Source: JBBDWJ01 sp040902925 (lineage in GTDB: Bacteria > Acidobacteriota > Terriglobia > Bryobacterales > UBA6623). From it: a stretch of 15,561 bases of DNA. Position numbers and translations under genes: made by a program. This document shows positions 1-7,015 of the stretch, piece by piece (position 1 is the stretch's first letter; each line of letters starts with the position of its first letter). The notes beneath the pieces were generated by a model. The model made no database searches, was not told where the DNA came from, and saw only the letters and a list, made by a program, of their open reading frames with translations. The DNA lies in contig JBBDWJ010000267.1 of assembly GCA_040902925.1 (NCBI GenBank), forward strand, positions 1 to 15,561. The letters run 5' to 3'.

Positions 1-2
1 AT

Positions 3-71
3 TTTTATTTGTGGGCAACGCGTGTCGGTTGGGTGAGTGTCCCCGCCCAGGCACTGTTCGAAGCACTGTGA
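3..71 (+). CDS. Possible C-terminal tail of an upstream protein, truncated by window edge
   Basis: An open frame enters from the left edge and stops with TGA at 69-71. It reads as a short, moderately hydrophobic tail ending in AQALFEAL. The frame is the same as that of the ABC ATPase that follows, with only GGA ATT between this stop and that GTG start, so the two genes would be nearly contiguous. The fragment has too few residues to assign a family, and an open frame of this length at an edge can occur by chance. Confidence 0.35.
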   Translation, partial: FYLWATRVGWVSVPAQALFEAL

Positions 72-77
72 GGAATT

Positions 78-857
78 GTGCTGGAAGTTCGCCGCTTAAC
101 CAAATACTACACTCGCATTCCGGCTGTCGAAGAAGCTAGCTTCTCGGTGGCCGCTGGCGAAGTGCTTGGGTTGCTTGGGCCCAACGGCTCGGGCAAGAGC
201 ACGATCGTCAACATGCTCACCGGGCTGATCGAGCCGACCGAGGGCGAGATCCTTTTCGAGGGCCGCGATGTGCGGCGCGATCCGCTCGCGTTTCGCGCGC
301 TGCTGGGGTACGTTCCGGAAATTCCGCATCTCTATCCTTATTTGAGCGGGCGCGAATACTTGCAGCTTGTGGGGCGGCTGCGGCTGATGCGCGAGCCGGT
401 GATTGCGCACAAGGCTGACCGGCTGATGGAGCTGCTGGGGATGCGCGCTGACCGCCATTCGCCGATTTCCGCCTATTCGAAAGGCATGCGGCAGAAGGTT
501 TTGATCGCCGCGGCGTTGCTCCACAATCCGCGGGTGCTGGTTTTCGACGAGCCGCTTTCGGGGTTGGATGTGACTTCGGCGCTAGTGTTTCGCAGCCTCG
601 TCAAAGCGCTCGCGAACGAGGGTAAAGTCATCGTCTATAGCTCGCATGTTTTGGAGGCGGTGGAGAAGATCTGCTCGAAGGTGCTGATCCTGCAGCGCGG
701 CAAGATCGTCGCCAACGATTCGGTGGCGAATCTGCGCAATCTGATGCAGGCTCCGTCGCTCGAGGATGTCTTTTCGCAATTGGTGCAGCACGAAGACACG
801 CAGCAAGTTGCCGCCGCGATCGTCGCCGTCGTTGGCTCGACGGAAGGCCGGGCGTGA
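78..857 (+). CDS. ABC transporter ATP-binding protein
   Basis: A 259-residue ABC ATPase that should power a membrane transporter from the cytoplasmic face. Visible motifs are Walker A GPNGSGKST (residues 34-42), a divergent signature YSKGMRQK where LSGGQ is usual (about 134-141), Walker B RVLVFDEPLSGLD, and the switch histidine in SSH. The YSKGMRQK signature and the overall length are typical of the CcmA/NatA-like ATPases that serve ABC-2-type permeases, mostly exporters. The start is GTG at 78; a GAGGA sits at 70-74, only 3 bases away, so initiation may depend partly on coupling to the upstream frame ending at 71. The stop TGA (855-857) overlaps the GTG start of the membrane gene at 854, which argues for a two-component transporter. 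The substrate cannot be read from the sequence. Confidence 0.93.
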   Translation: MLEVRRLTKYYTRIPAVEEASFSVAAGEVLGLLGPNGSGKSTIVNMLTGLIEPTEGEILFEGRDVRRDPLAFRALLGYVPEIPHLYPYLSGREYLQLVGRLRLMREPVIAHKADRLMELLGMRADRHSPISAYSKGMRQKVLIAAALLHNPRVLVFDEPLSGLDVTSALVFRSLVKALANEGKVIVYSSHVLEAVEKICSKVLILQRGKIVANDSVANLRNLMQAPSLEDVFSQLVQHEDTQQVAAAIVAVVGSTEGRA

Positions 858-2584
858 GGATTCCGTTTGAAGGCGCGATCGTTCCCGTGGCGGCGAAATC
901 CCCTTTTCACTGCTTGTTTGATCTCTTTCTCGAACGGCTGTTCTATAACGACCTCATTTCATCGTCGGAGGAAGAACAGCTCACTGTTGGCAACATCCTG
1001 GCGATTCTTTCGTTCCCAGGGATGTTTCTGGCGCTGCACCTGATACCGAAATACGTCTTTACGCCGCCTGACGAGCTTCATCTGGCGATCCTTGGCGACA
1101 AATGCCTGTTCCTGTCGCTGACGATGGTCATTCTGGCGCTGTTGTCGGTGATTCAGTGGGACAGCCTGTTTCCCGACCGCCGCGACTTCACGGTCTTGAA
1201 CGTGCTGCCGGTGAAGCTGCAAACGCTGTTTGCGGCCAAGGCTGCGTCGCTCGGGGCGTTGATGCTGATCTTCGTCGCGGTGCTGAACGTGGCATCGCTG
1301 GTGGCGTTTCCGATCGCGGCCGGGGAGCAGCACAACTCTGTCACGGGTCTGGCTCGGTTCGGCCTGGCGCACGCGGTGAGCATCGTGGGGGCGTGCCTGT
1401 TCGTGGCGTTGAGTTTCGTCGCGCTACGCGGGGTTCTGATGACCTTGCTGCCCTATCGCTTATTTCAGCGGATCTCGCCCTGGGTGCAACTGGTTTGCCT
1501 GTTCGCGCTTTTTTCAGTGTTGCTGCTGTTGCCGGCGCTGGTCGGCATCGTTGAACCGGGCAGTGAACAGGGCATGGCCTACGCGCGGTTTCATCCCGCG
1601 ATGTGGTTTGTCGGCGTGTCGGAATGGCTCGAAGGGCATGCGTCGAGGGAGTTTCAGGCATTGGCGGGGATCGCGTTGCGCGCTTTTCTGCTGGTTGCGG
1701 GGCTGGCCGTGGGGAGTTACCTGATCAGCTACCGCACGCACGTGCGTAAATCGCTCGAGAGCCTGGAGCCGGGCTCTTCGCGGGCCGCGTTTCAGGCGCT
1801 GCTCGGCAAGCCTATCGATACGCTGCTCGCGGATCGGCCTCGCGAGCTGGCGCTGTTTCACTTCGTGGCCAGCACGATCACGCGGAACGGCACGCAGCGC
1901 ATGTTTCTGACGGCGTTCGTCGGGCTGGGGCTGTCCCTGGTGCTGGCGAAACTGCTGGCGTTGTTCGCCGGCGCGGGCGCGGAGACGCCGTTTCGGTTGA
2001 CGGCGAGCTGGTTGACGATTCCGCTGACGCTCTCGTTTTTCGTGCTGGTGGGCATGCGAGTAGTGTTTTTGCTTCCGGCGGAGCTGCCCGCGAACTGGGT
2101 TTTTCAAGTTACCGCCACGGCGGCGCAGGAGACTTACCTGGGCGGCGTGCGCAAGGCCATGCTGGCGCTGGGCGTCATGCCGCTGGCGTTGGGCTTTCTG
2201 CCGGTGACCGTGCTGTGGTGGGGTTGGGCAGCGGCCCTCAAACATCTGGTGTTTTTCGTGGCTGTGTCATGGATGCTCGTCGAGCTGCTGATGTTTCGCT
2301 TCCCGAAGATTCCGTTTACGTGCCCCTACATGCCCGGACAGGCCAACATCATTTTTGTTTGGACCGCCTACGGGATTGCCTTCATGACGTTCGCTTATAC
2401 GCTGGCGGGCTATGAGCGCGAGTTGATTGAGGATTCCGCGAAGGCAGCCGAGTTTGTGGTGTACGCGGTTATTTTTGTCCTGGCGCTGATGCTCGACCGG
2501 CGGCGTTGGCTGCGGCGCGGGCTGTTGCCGGTGTTTCAGGAGCAGAGCAGCGTTGCTTACCAGCGATTGAACCTGGTGCCTTGA
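854..2584 (+). CDS. Large integral-membrane ABC transporter permease-like protein
   Basis: A 576-residue protein with roughly ten to twelve hydrophobic segments spread along its whole length, for example around residues 50-66, 82-98, 130-150, 170-190, 210-230 and four or more in the C-terminal half. No soluble enzyme domain is visible. The loop near residues 107-130, containing SLFPDRRDF and a following LPVKLQTLFAAKAAS, resembles a region I associate with uncharacterised acidobacterial ABC permeases. The GTG start at 854 overlaps the ATPase stop as GTGA, and a GGAAGG at 842-847 lies 6 bases upstream, so the two genes are probably translationally coupled. At this size one chain could form the whole membrane path, or two could pair as a dimer. 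The cargo is unknown. That it is a membrane partner of the ATPase is well supported by context; the precise family is not. Confidence 0.8.
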   Translation: MRIPFEGAIVPVAAKSPFHCLFDLFLERLFYNDLISSSEEEQLTVGNILAILSFPGMFLALHLIPKYVFTPPDELHLAILGDKCLFLSLTMVILALLSVIQWDSLFPDRRDFTVLNVLPVKLQTLFAAKAASLGALMLIFVAVLNVASLVAFPIAAGEQHNSVTGLARFGLAHAVSIVGACLFVALSFVALRGVLMTLLPYRLFQRISPWVQLVCLFALFSVLLLLPALVGIVEPGSEQGMAYARFHPAMWFVGVSEWLEGHASREFQALAGIALRAFLLVAGLAVGSYLISYRTHVRKSLESLEPGSSRAAFQALLGKPIDTLLADRPRELALFHFVASTITRNGTQRMFLTAFVGLGLSLVLAKLLALFAGAGAETPFRLTASWLTIPLTLSFFVLVGMRVVFLLPAELPANWVFQVTATAAQETYLGGVRKAMLALGVMPLALGFLPVTVLWWGWAAALKHLVFFVAVSWMLVELLMFRFPKIPFTCPYMPGQANIIFVWTAYGIAFMTFAYTLAGYERELIEDSAKAAEFVVYAVIFVLALMLDRRRWLRRGLLPVFQEQSSVAYQRLNLVP

Positions 2585-2623
2585 AGACGTCGCGGTTTGG
2601 CGTTGGCGGATTCGTCATGCACA

Positions 2624-3166
2624 ATGATAGGAAGAATGCTTGCCTTACGCACTCGCCGGTTTCGTTTGAGTTTCACTCTTTGCGCACCTTATGCCCCGTT
2701 AGCGTTGCTGCTGCTTGCCGCCGTGGCCGGCACCGGCTGTAGCCAGACGGAGCGTCCCGATTTTTCCGGCTCGTGGGAGCTGGATGCCTCGCAGAGTGAC
2801 TTTGGGCCCGTGCCAGGGCCTACCCAATCCACGCAGATCATCGAGCATCAGGAACCGCTGCTGCGGCTGACCGCGGATTCGGCGGGCTTCATGGGCGCGG
2901 ACCACGTGGAGTTCGAATTTCATACCGACGGCACCGAGACGGTCCAAACGATCGAAGGGCGACCCCGCAAGACGCAGAGTTACTGGGAAGACAAGGTGCT
3001 GGTTACCAAGTGGGAAATTGACAATCCGGGTCAGCCGCTTTTTGAAATGGTTGACCGGCGCTCGCTTTCCGAAGACGGGCGCACCATGATCGTTAACCGG
3101 CAGGTGTATTCGAAGTGGGCCGAGTGGGAACAAAAAGCAGTTTACGTGCGTAAGCCAAGCGGGTAG
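2624..3166 (+). CDS. Small secreted or lipoprotein-like protein with DFSGxW motif
   Basis: About 180 residues. The N terminus is basic (ALRTRRFR), followed by a hydrophobic stretch APLALLLLAAVAGTGC and then a mature domain starting PDFSGSWELD. The cysteine invites a lipoprotein reading, but the residues before it (G-T-G) are a weak lipobox, so an ordinary signal peptide is also possible. The mature domain, with DFSGSWELD, then SDFGPVPGP and IIEHQEPLL, matches a kind of small beta-rich protein common in Acidobacteria and sometimes called lipocalin-like; its function is unknown. The start is uncertain: ATG 2624 and ATG 2636 are both in frame. AGGAAG at 2629-2634 is too close to 2636, and 2624 has no clear Shine-Dalgarno. 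It lies 39 bases after the ABC permease and may be cotranscribed with it. Confidence 0.72.
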   Translation: MIGRMLALRTRRFRLSFTLCAPYAPLALLLLAAVAGTGCSQTERPDFSGSWELDASQSDFGPVPGPTQSTQIIEHQEPLLRLTADSAGFMGADHVEFEFHTDGTETVQTIEGRPRKTQSYWEDKVLVTKWEIDNPGQPLFEMVDRRSLSEDGRTMIVNRQVYSKWAEWEQKAVYVRKPSG

Positions 3167-3221
3167 AGTTTTCCCGCTCAGGCAGGCATGTTGCGGAGCA
3201 GCCGGCTGGTTGAGTTTTCTG

Positions 3222-3226
3222 GGAGG
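3222..3226 (+). promoter_or_regulatory. Shine-Dalgarno GGAGG deciding the propeller start
   Basis: GGAGG lies 9 bases before ATG 3236. It supports that codon over the in-frame ATG at 3188, which lacks a comparable site and would place 16 unneeded residues before the signal peptide. Confidence 0.65.
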
Positions 3227-3235
3227 GGCAAGTTG

Positions 3236-4483
3236 ATGAGCATACTCCGTTGTGGTCTTGCCGTGTTGTTGGCGGCGGTTGCGGTTGGAACCGTGTGCGC
3301 GGACTGGAAGCAGTTTGGCGGGCCGGAGGTGAATTTTCACGTTGCCTCAAAGGGGCTGGCGCAATCGTGGCCGGCGTCGGGACCGCCAGTGGTCTGGAAA
3401 CGGGCGCTGGGACAAGGGTATTCCGGCATCACCATCGCGAACGGCGTGCTTTATACGATGTTTCGCAAAGGCTCGAATGAAGTAGTGCTCGCCGCCGACG
3501 CCGGCACGGGCAAAACGCTTTGGGAACACGAATACGCGGCCCCGTTTGGATCCGGCATGCAGATGGAAAACGGTTCCGGCCCGCATGTGACGCCGTTGGT
3601 GACGGATCAGGGAGTCTACACGATCGGAGTTCTCGGAAAACTGTTGTGCCTCGACACCGCTAGCGGCAAAGTGAAGTGGCAAATCGACCTGCCGGCTAAA
3701 TTCAAGATGGAGCTTTCCAACCGCGGGTACGCGGCGAGCCCGATCGCCTATCGCGACATGCTTTTCGTGCGCGGCGGAGAAGGCAGCACCGTGATCGCAC
3801 TGCGGCAAACCGACGGCTCGGTTGTTTGGTCGCGCGGGGATTTCGGTTATTCGGACGCGACTCCCGTTGTTGGCAATGTGGACGGCTTCGACCAGTTGGT
3901 GATCTTTGCGGCCGACAGGATTGCCGCCCTGAACCCGCTCAACGGCGATGAGCAGTGGTGGCACCAGCACACAACACGCTACGACCTCAATATCAGCGCT
4001 CCGGTCTGGGGCGAGGACGATATTGTATTTTGCTCTTCGGCCTATGGCACGGGCAGCCGCGGAGTTCAAGTGCGGCGTGTTGGCGATCGCGTGGAATCCG
4101 AGGAGCTGTGGTTCAATAACCAGGTTCGCATCCATTTCACGAACGCGGTTCGCATCGGCGAGTATGTTTACGGAACGAGCGGTGATTTTGGGCCGGCGCC
4201 TCTGACGGCCATTCACGCCAAGACGGGCGAAATCGCCTGGCGGGACCGCACGTTTTCGAAGGCGAATCTGCTCTACGCCGACGGCAAGCTGATCCTGCTC
4301 GATGAGGATGGCGCGCTGGGGCTGGCAACGATTTCGCCGTCGGGGATGAAGGTATTAGCGAAGACGAACCTGGCGGCGACACGTCATTGGACAGTGCCGA
4401 CGCTGGACGGCACGCGTCTCTACGTTCGCAATGAGCGCGAGATGACGGCGTTGGAGCTGGGCGCTGCCGGGCAAGCCCGCTGA
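3236..4483 (+). CDS. Secreted PQQ-like beta-propeller repeat protein
   Basis: A 415-residue protein with a signal peptide (hydrophobic LAVLLAAVAVGT, likely cleavage after VCA at residue 22) followed by WKQFGGP, the usual opening of the PQQ-like/quinoprotein alcohol dehydrogenase-like propeller family. Repeated blade motifs are visible: DAGTGKTLWEHEY, DTASGKVKWQIDL, RQTDGSVVWSR, NPLNGDEQWWH and HAKTGEIAWRDR, each of the form [ND]xxxGxxxW. Such proteins act in the periplasm, either as scaffolds or as redox enzymes. I cannot identify the cofactor and metal ligands of true PQQ dehydrogenases, and at this length a non-catalytic propeller is likelier than an active alcohol dehydrogenase. It starts 69 bases after the lipoprotein-like gene on the same strand; whether they form an operon is open. 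Confidence 0.85.
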   Translation: MSILRCGLAVLLAAVAVGTVCADWKQFGGPEVNFHVASKGLAQSWPASGPPVVWKRALGQGYSGITIANGVLYTMFRKGSNEVVLAADAGTGKTLWEHEYAAPFGSGMQMENGSGPHVTPLVTDQGVYTIGVLGKLLCLDTASGKVKWQIDLPAKFKMELSNRGYAASPIAYRDMLFVRGGEGSTVIALRQTDGSVVWSRGDFGYSDATPVVGNVDGFDQLVIFAADRIAALNPLNGDEQWWHQHTTRYDLNISAPVWGEDDIVFCSSAYGTGSRGVQVRRVGDRVESEELWFNNQVRIHFTNAVRIGEYVYGTSGDFGPAPLTAIHAKTGEIAWRDRTFSKANLLYADGKLILLDEDGALGLATISPSGMKVLAKTNLAATRHWTVPTLDGTRLYVRNEREMTALELGAAGQAR

Positions 4484-4517
4484 AGCAGGCTCAAAGAAAA
4501 GCAAGATGGCGCCCGGG

Positions 4518-4530
4518 CCGGCAAAGCCGG
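4518..4530 (+). terminator. Short hairpin after the propeller gene
   Basis: CCGGC, loop AAA, GCCGG forms a perfect 5-bp stem 34 bases after the propeller stop. No T-run follows, so it is at best a weak or factor-assisted terminator, but it sits between two transcription units where one would be expected. Confidence 0.35.
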
Positions 4531-4531
4531 G

Positions 4532-4571
4532 TGATATACCGCCCTAAGCCATGCCACCTGATATACTGCCC
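4532..4571 (+). repeat. Direct repeat TGATATAcyGCCC with -10-like hexamers before the cytochrome b gene
   Basis: TGATATACCGCCC (4532-4544) and TGATATACTGCCC (4559-4571) differ at one base and start 27 bases apart. The second contains TATACT (4562-4567), a good -10 hexamer whose expected transcription start falls at or just before ATG 4576. No Shine-Dalgarno lies between, so the cytochrome b transcript may be leaderless. The first copy may be a relic of duplication, a second start, or part of an operator. No convincing -35 hexamer is visible. Confidence 0.45.
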
Positions 4572-4575
4572 CGCT

Positions 4576-5280
4576 ATGGAACGGTCCGACGTGGAGGGCG
4601 CCCCCGCATTGAGGCACGCACGCGCGGTCCGCATCACGCATTGGCTGAACGTTGTGACCTTCGTCGCCCTGACCCTCAGCGGGATCGCGATTCTGACCGC
4701 GCATCCGCGGTTCTATTGGGGCGAGACGGGTTTCTTCAATACCCCGGCCGCGTTTGAACTTCCATTTGACCCCATCCTGGAAGAACTCTACGTCCGGGCA
4801 TGGGGCCGCCAAGTACACTTCCTGGCGGCATGGATCGCTGTGTTGAACGGTCTCGTCTATGTTGGCTGGGGATTGTACGCCGGCCATTTCCGATTCCAGT
4901 TCGTCCCCCACGGCAGGCAGCTCCAATGGAAAAGCATCACAGAGCTGGTCGGGCGGCATTTGCGGCTGCAAAATCCGGTGGAGAAGTCCGGATATAATCT
5001 CTTTCAGAAGCTCGCGTATAGCGCTGTTGTGTTTGGGCTGCTGCCCCTTGTGATTCTGAGCGGACTCACCATGTCGCCCGGGGTCACGGCGGCGTTCCCG
5101 CAACTGTTCACGTTATTCGGTGGACGACAGTCGGCGCGCACGATCCATTTCATTCTGGCGATCCTGCTGGTCGTTTTCGTTGCGGTTCACGTCTTCATGA
5201 GTTTTCTGGCGGGCTTCCGGCGAAATGTCGTGCCGATGATCACCGGCGGATACCGCGGCCAGATGAAGGAGGACAAATGA
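4576..5280 (+). CDS. Cytochrome b561-type membrane subunit of a molybdopterin oxidoreductase
   Basis: A 234-residue membrane protein with four transmembrane helices, near residues 23-42, 79-101, 146-166 and 190-212. Histidines suited to binding two b-type hemes lie in or beside helices: H22 (THWLNVV), H81 (QVHFLAAW), H191 (TIHFILA) and H205 (AVHVFMSF). This is the pattern of the cytochrome b subunits of formate dehydrogenase, thiosulfate reductase and Ni/Fe hydrogenase. It should move electrons between the quinone pool and a periplasmic partner. That partner is almost certainly the next gene, whose ATG overlaps this stop as ATGA. I chose ATG 4576 over the GTG at 4531 because the family begins shortly before the first heme histidine and because a -10-like TATACT lies directly upstream, inside the longer frame. 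Confidence 0.88.
   Translation: MERSDVEGAPALRHARAVRITHWLNVVTFVALTLSGIAILTAHPRFYWGETGFFNTPAAFELPFDPILEELYVRAWGRQVHFLAAWIAVLNGLVYVGWGLYAGHFRFQFVPHGRQLQWKSITELVGRHLRLQNPVEKSGYNLFQKLAYSAVVFGLLPLVILSGLTMSPGVTAAFPQLFTLFGGRQSARTIHFILAILLVVFVAVHVFMSFLAGFRRNVVPMITGGYRGQMKEDK
5267..5272 (+). promoter_or_regulatory. Shine-Dalgarno AGGAGG for the molybdopterin gene
   Basis: A consensus AGGAGG lies 4 bases before ATG 5277, inside the end of the cytochrome b gene. It fixes the start of the molybdopterin subunit and contrasts with the apparently leaderless gene before it. Confidence 0.8.
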
Positions 5281-6017
5281 AAGGAAAGCTTTCACGCAGG
5301 AAGCTGCTCGCCGGAGCCGCGGGCCTGGGCGGCGGGTTCTTGGCGGCGAGCCAGGCGTCGTGGCCACCGTCGTGCCGCGGCATCTTCGGCGTCAGCGACG
5401 CGCTCACGTACACCGCGCACCGCGTGTTACACGTAAATCAACCTCTGGCGCGCGAGTTCGGCCGCGAAATGATCACCCCCAACTTCCCGATCAACGGCAC
5501 CAGCAATCCGGAGGACGCCCGCTATCAGGAATTGCTGGCCGGGCAATTTGTCGATTGGCGATTGCCGATCGAGGGGTTGGTCTCGAGCCCTGGCGAACTG
5601 CCGCTCGCCTTTTTCAAAAGCCTTCCCGCGCGAACACAGATCACACTGCAATCCTGCGAGGAAGGCTGGTCGGCAATCGGAGAGTGGACTGGCGTGCAGC
5701 TTTCCCGCGTATTGCAGGAGCTCGGCGCGCTTCCCGAGGCTCGCTACGTCGTCTTCGAAACGGTCGATGGCTGGTGGGACAGCGTGGATATGGCCGATGC
5801 GCTCCACCCGCAAACGCTGCTCGCCTACGGAATGAACGGCGGCGATCTTCCCGTGGCGTACGGCGCTCCGCTGCGGCTTCGCGTGGAACGCCAGCTCGGC
5901 TATAAGAACCTGAAATACCTGAGCCGGATAACGGTAACCGATCGTGTCGACAACATCAGGGACGGCACCGGATCAGGCTCCTACTCCGCCGATTTCCCTT
6001 GGTACGCCGGAATCTAG
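5277..6017 (+). CDS. Tat-exported sulfite-oxidase-family molybdopterin oxidoreductase
   Basis: A 246-residue protein of the sulfite oxidase/MsrP fold, which binds mononuclear molybdopterin. The N terminus MKGKLSRRKLLAGAAGLGGG is a twin-arginine signal, so it is exported folded with its cofactor. C127 in LQSCEEGWSAIGEW is the expected molybdenum ligand. Other family blocks are GVQLSRVL (about 139-146), WWDSVDMADALHPQTLLAYGMNG (166-188, read in parts) and GAPLRLRVERQLGYK (196-210). The chain ends soon after the Moco domain, so the dimerisation domain of true sulfite oxidases is absent, as in MsrP-type enzymes. It is encoded in an ATGA overlap with the cytochrome b gene, replacing the MsrQ-type heme partner of MsrP, so electrons probably pass to or from quinones. 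The substrate is unknown; sulfite, sulfoxide or another oxo-transfer substrate are all possible. Confidence 0.9.
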   Translation: MKGKLSRRKLLAGAAGLGGGFLAASQASWPPSCRGIFGVSDALTYTAHRVLHVNQPLAREFGREMITPNFPINGTSNPEDARYQELLAGQFVDWRLPIEGLVSSPGELPLAFFKSLPARTQITLQSCEEGWSAIGEWTGVQLSRVLQELGALPEARYVVFETVDGWWDSVDMADALHPQTLLAYGMNGGDLPVAYGAPLRLRVERQLGYKNLKYLSRITVTDRVDNIRDGTGSGSYSADFPWYAGI

Positions 6018-6195
6018 GGTTTCATCGGCCAAAGAAACCGGCGTTCTTTTCGTCTTTCCGGGAACACAACGGCGGGCTTAGGAGTTGTATGTTTAGGGCC
6101 GGGGAGCGGTCTCGAACGAAACCCCATGTCCGCGGCGCGCAGTCACTCTCCGGTCGCTTGTTGCCATCGAGCAGGGTGAGAACACCGCAATTGCT
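6018..6195. other. 178-base gap between the molybdopterin and MOSC genes
   Basis: No gene is supported here. I see no clear terminator, no strong promoter and no convincing molybdenum-cofactor riboswitch fold. A weak GGTGAG at 6175-6180 lies 15 bases from the MOSC start. The gap suggests the MOSC gene is not tightly coupled to the oxidoreductase. Confidence 0.4.
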
Positions 6196-6843
6196 ATGAA
6201 ACTCATCTCCGTATCCGTCGGACGCCCGCGAGACGTCACCTGGCGCGGCCAAGCCGTGAGATCCTCGATTTGGAAGACCCCGGTCGAAGGCCGTATTCCG
6301 GTTTCCAAGCTCAACCTGGAGGGCGATCAACAAGCCGATCTCTCGGTGCATGGCGGAGTGGACAAGGCCGTCTACGTCTACCCGCGCGAACACTACGCCG
6401 CCTGGCAAAGCGAGCTTCCCGAGCTGGATTTCCCCTGGGGAGCCTTCGGCGAGAACCTCACGACCGAGGGACTACTCGAAGATCAGATCCAGATCGGCGA
6501 TCGCCTTCGCGTGGGCTCGGCCGAATTCATCGTGACGCAGCCGCGCATGCCGTGCTACAAGCTGGGGGTTCGCTTTGACCGGCCCGATATGGTGAAGCGC
6601 TTTCTTCACAGCAAACGCAGCGGATTCTATCTCGCCGTGCTTTGCGAAGGAGAAGTCGCGGCCGGGGACGCCATCGAGTTCATCGATCGGCAAACGACCG
6701 GAGTGACGGTCACTGATATTGTGAATCTCTACATCGCGGATTCCGGGAACCAGGATCTGCTGCGCCGCGCCGCTGAGGTCCCGGCCCTTCCCGAGAGCTG
6801 GAAAGACTACTTCCGCCAACGGCTTTGGGAAGCCGACGCTTGA
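6196..6843 (+). CDS. YiiM-like MOSC domain protein
   Basis: A 215-residue cytoplasmic protein of the MOSC family, which carries or uses the molybdenum cofactor. Family blocks are HGGVDKAVYVYPREHYAAW (about 52-70), GAFGENLTTEGL (82-93), GDRLRVGSAEF, then TQPRMPCYKLGVRF, where the cysteine is the expected cofactor ligand, and RSGFYLAVLCEGEVAAGDAI. A C-terminal helical segment, TVTDIVNLY to LPESWKDYFRQRL, matches the three-helix domain of YiiM. E. coli YiiM belongs to the systems that reduce N-hydroxylated base analogues, which is known for the family and not shown here. It follows a Moco enzyme on the same strand, which may reflect a shared cofactor theme, but the 178-base gap makes cotranscription uncertain. 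Confidence 0.9.
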   Translation: MKLISVSVGRPRDVTWRGQAVRSSIWKTPVEGRIPVSKLNLEGDQQADLSVHGGVDKAVYVYPREHYAAWQSELPELDFPWGAFGENLTTEGLLEDQIQIGDRLRVGSAEFIVTQPRMPCYKLGVRFDRPDMVKRFLHSKRSGFYLAVLCEGEVAAGDAIEFIDRQTTGVTVTDIVNLYIADSGNQDLLRRAAEVPALPESWKDYFRQRLWEADA

Positions 6844-6998
6844 CGCCGGATCGGCCCGCAACTGCGCGCCCGGCAGCTTCCGATGCGCTGCCGCGGCGCG
6901 GTCTTTTGATCAAGCGCGGAAAGGTTTATAAGCGGCCCGAACGCCATCATCCGTTGTACATTCGCGTTCGCGCGGATCTCTGGATACTCCGCTTCGGC

Positions 6999-7004
6999 TA
7001 GAAT
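6999..7004 (+). promoter_or_regulatory. -10-like TAGAAT before the Gfo/Idh/MocA gene
   Basis: TAGAAT ends 11 bases before ATG 7016, so a transcript starting at the usual distance would have an untranslated leader of only about 5 bases. No Shine-Dalgarno is visible before this ATG, which fits. A second hexamer, GATACT (6983-6988), is nearby. No clear -35 lies 17 bases upstream of either. Confidence 0.42.
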
Positions 7005-7015
7005 AACTGCACCAA

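Noticed and set aside
1514..2245. A 243-codon antisense frame opposite the ABC permease
   Set aside because: It is dominated by Gln, Arg and His, the mirror of hydrophobic codons on the other strand, and has no recognisable fold.
3347..4216. A 289-codon antisense frame opposite the propeller gene
   Set aside because: Composition is His/Arg/Pro-rich and patternless, while the plus-strand frame has a signal peptide and repeated propeller blades.
3236..4483. Active PQQ-dependent alcohol dehydrogenase
   Set aside because: Blade motifs are present, but the protein is shorter than these enzymes and I cannot identify the cofactor and calcium ligands.
6018..6195. Possible molybdenum-cofactor riboswitch before the MOSC gene
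   Set aside because: The location is tempting, but I could not find the expected paired helices and conserved loops by eye.
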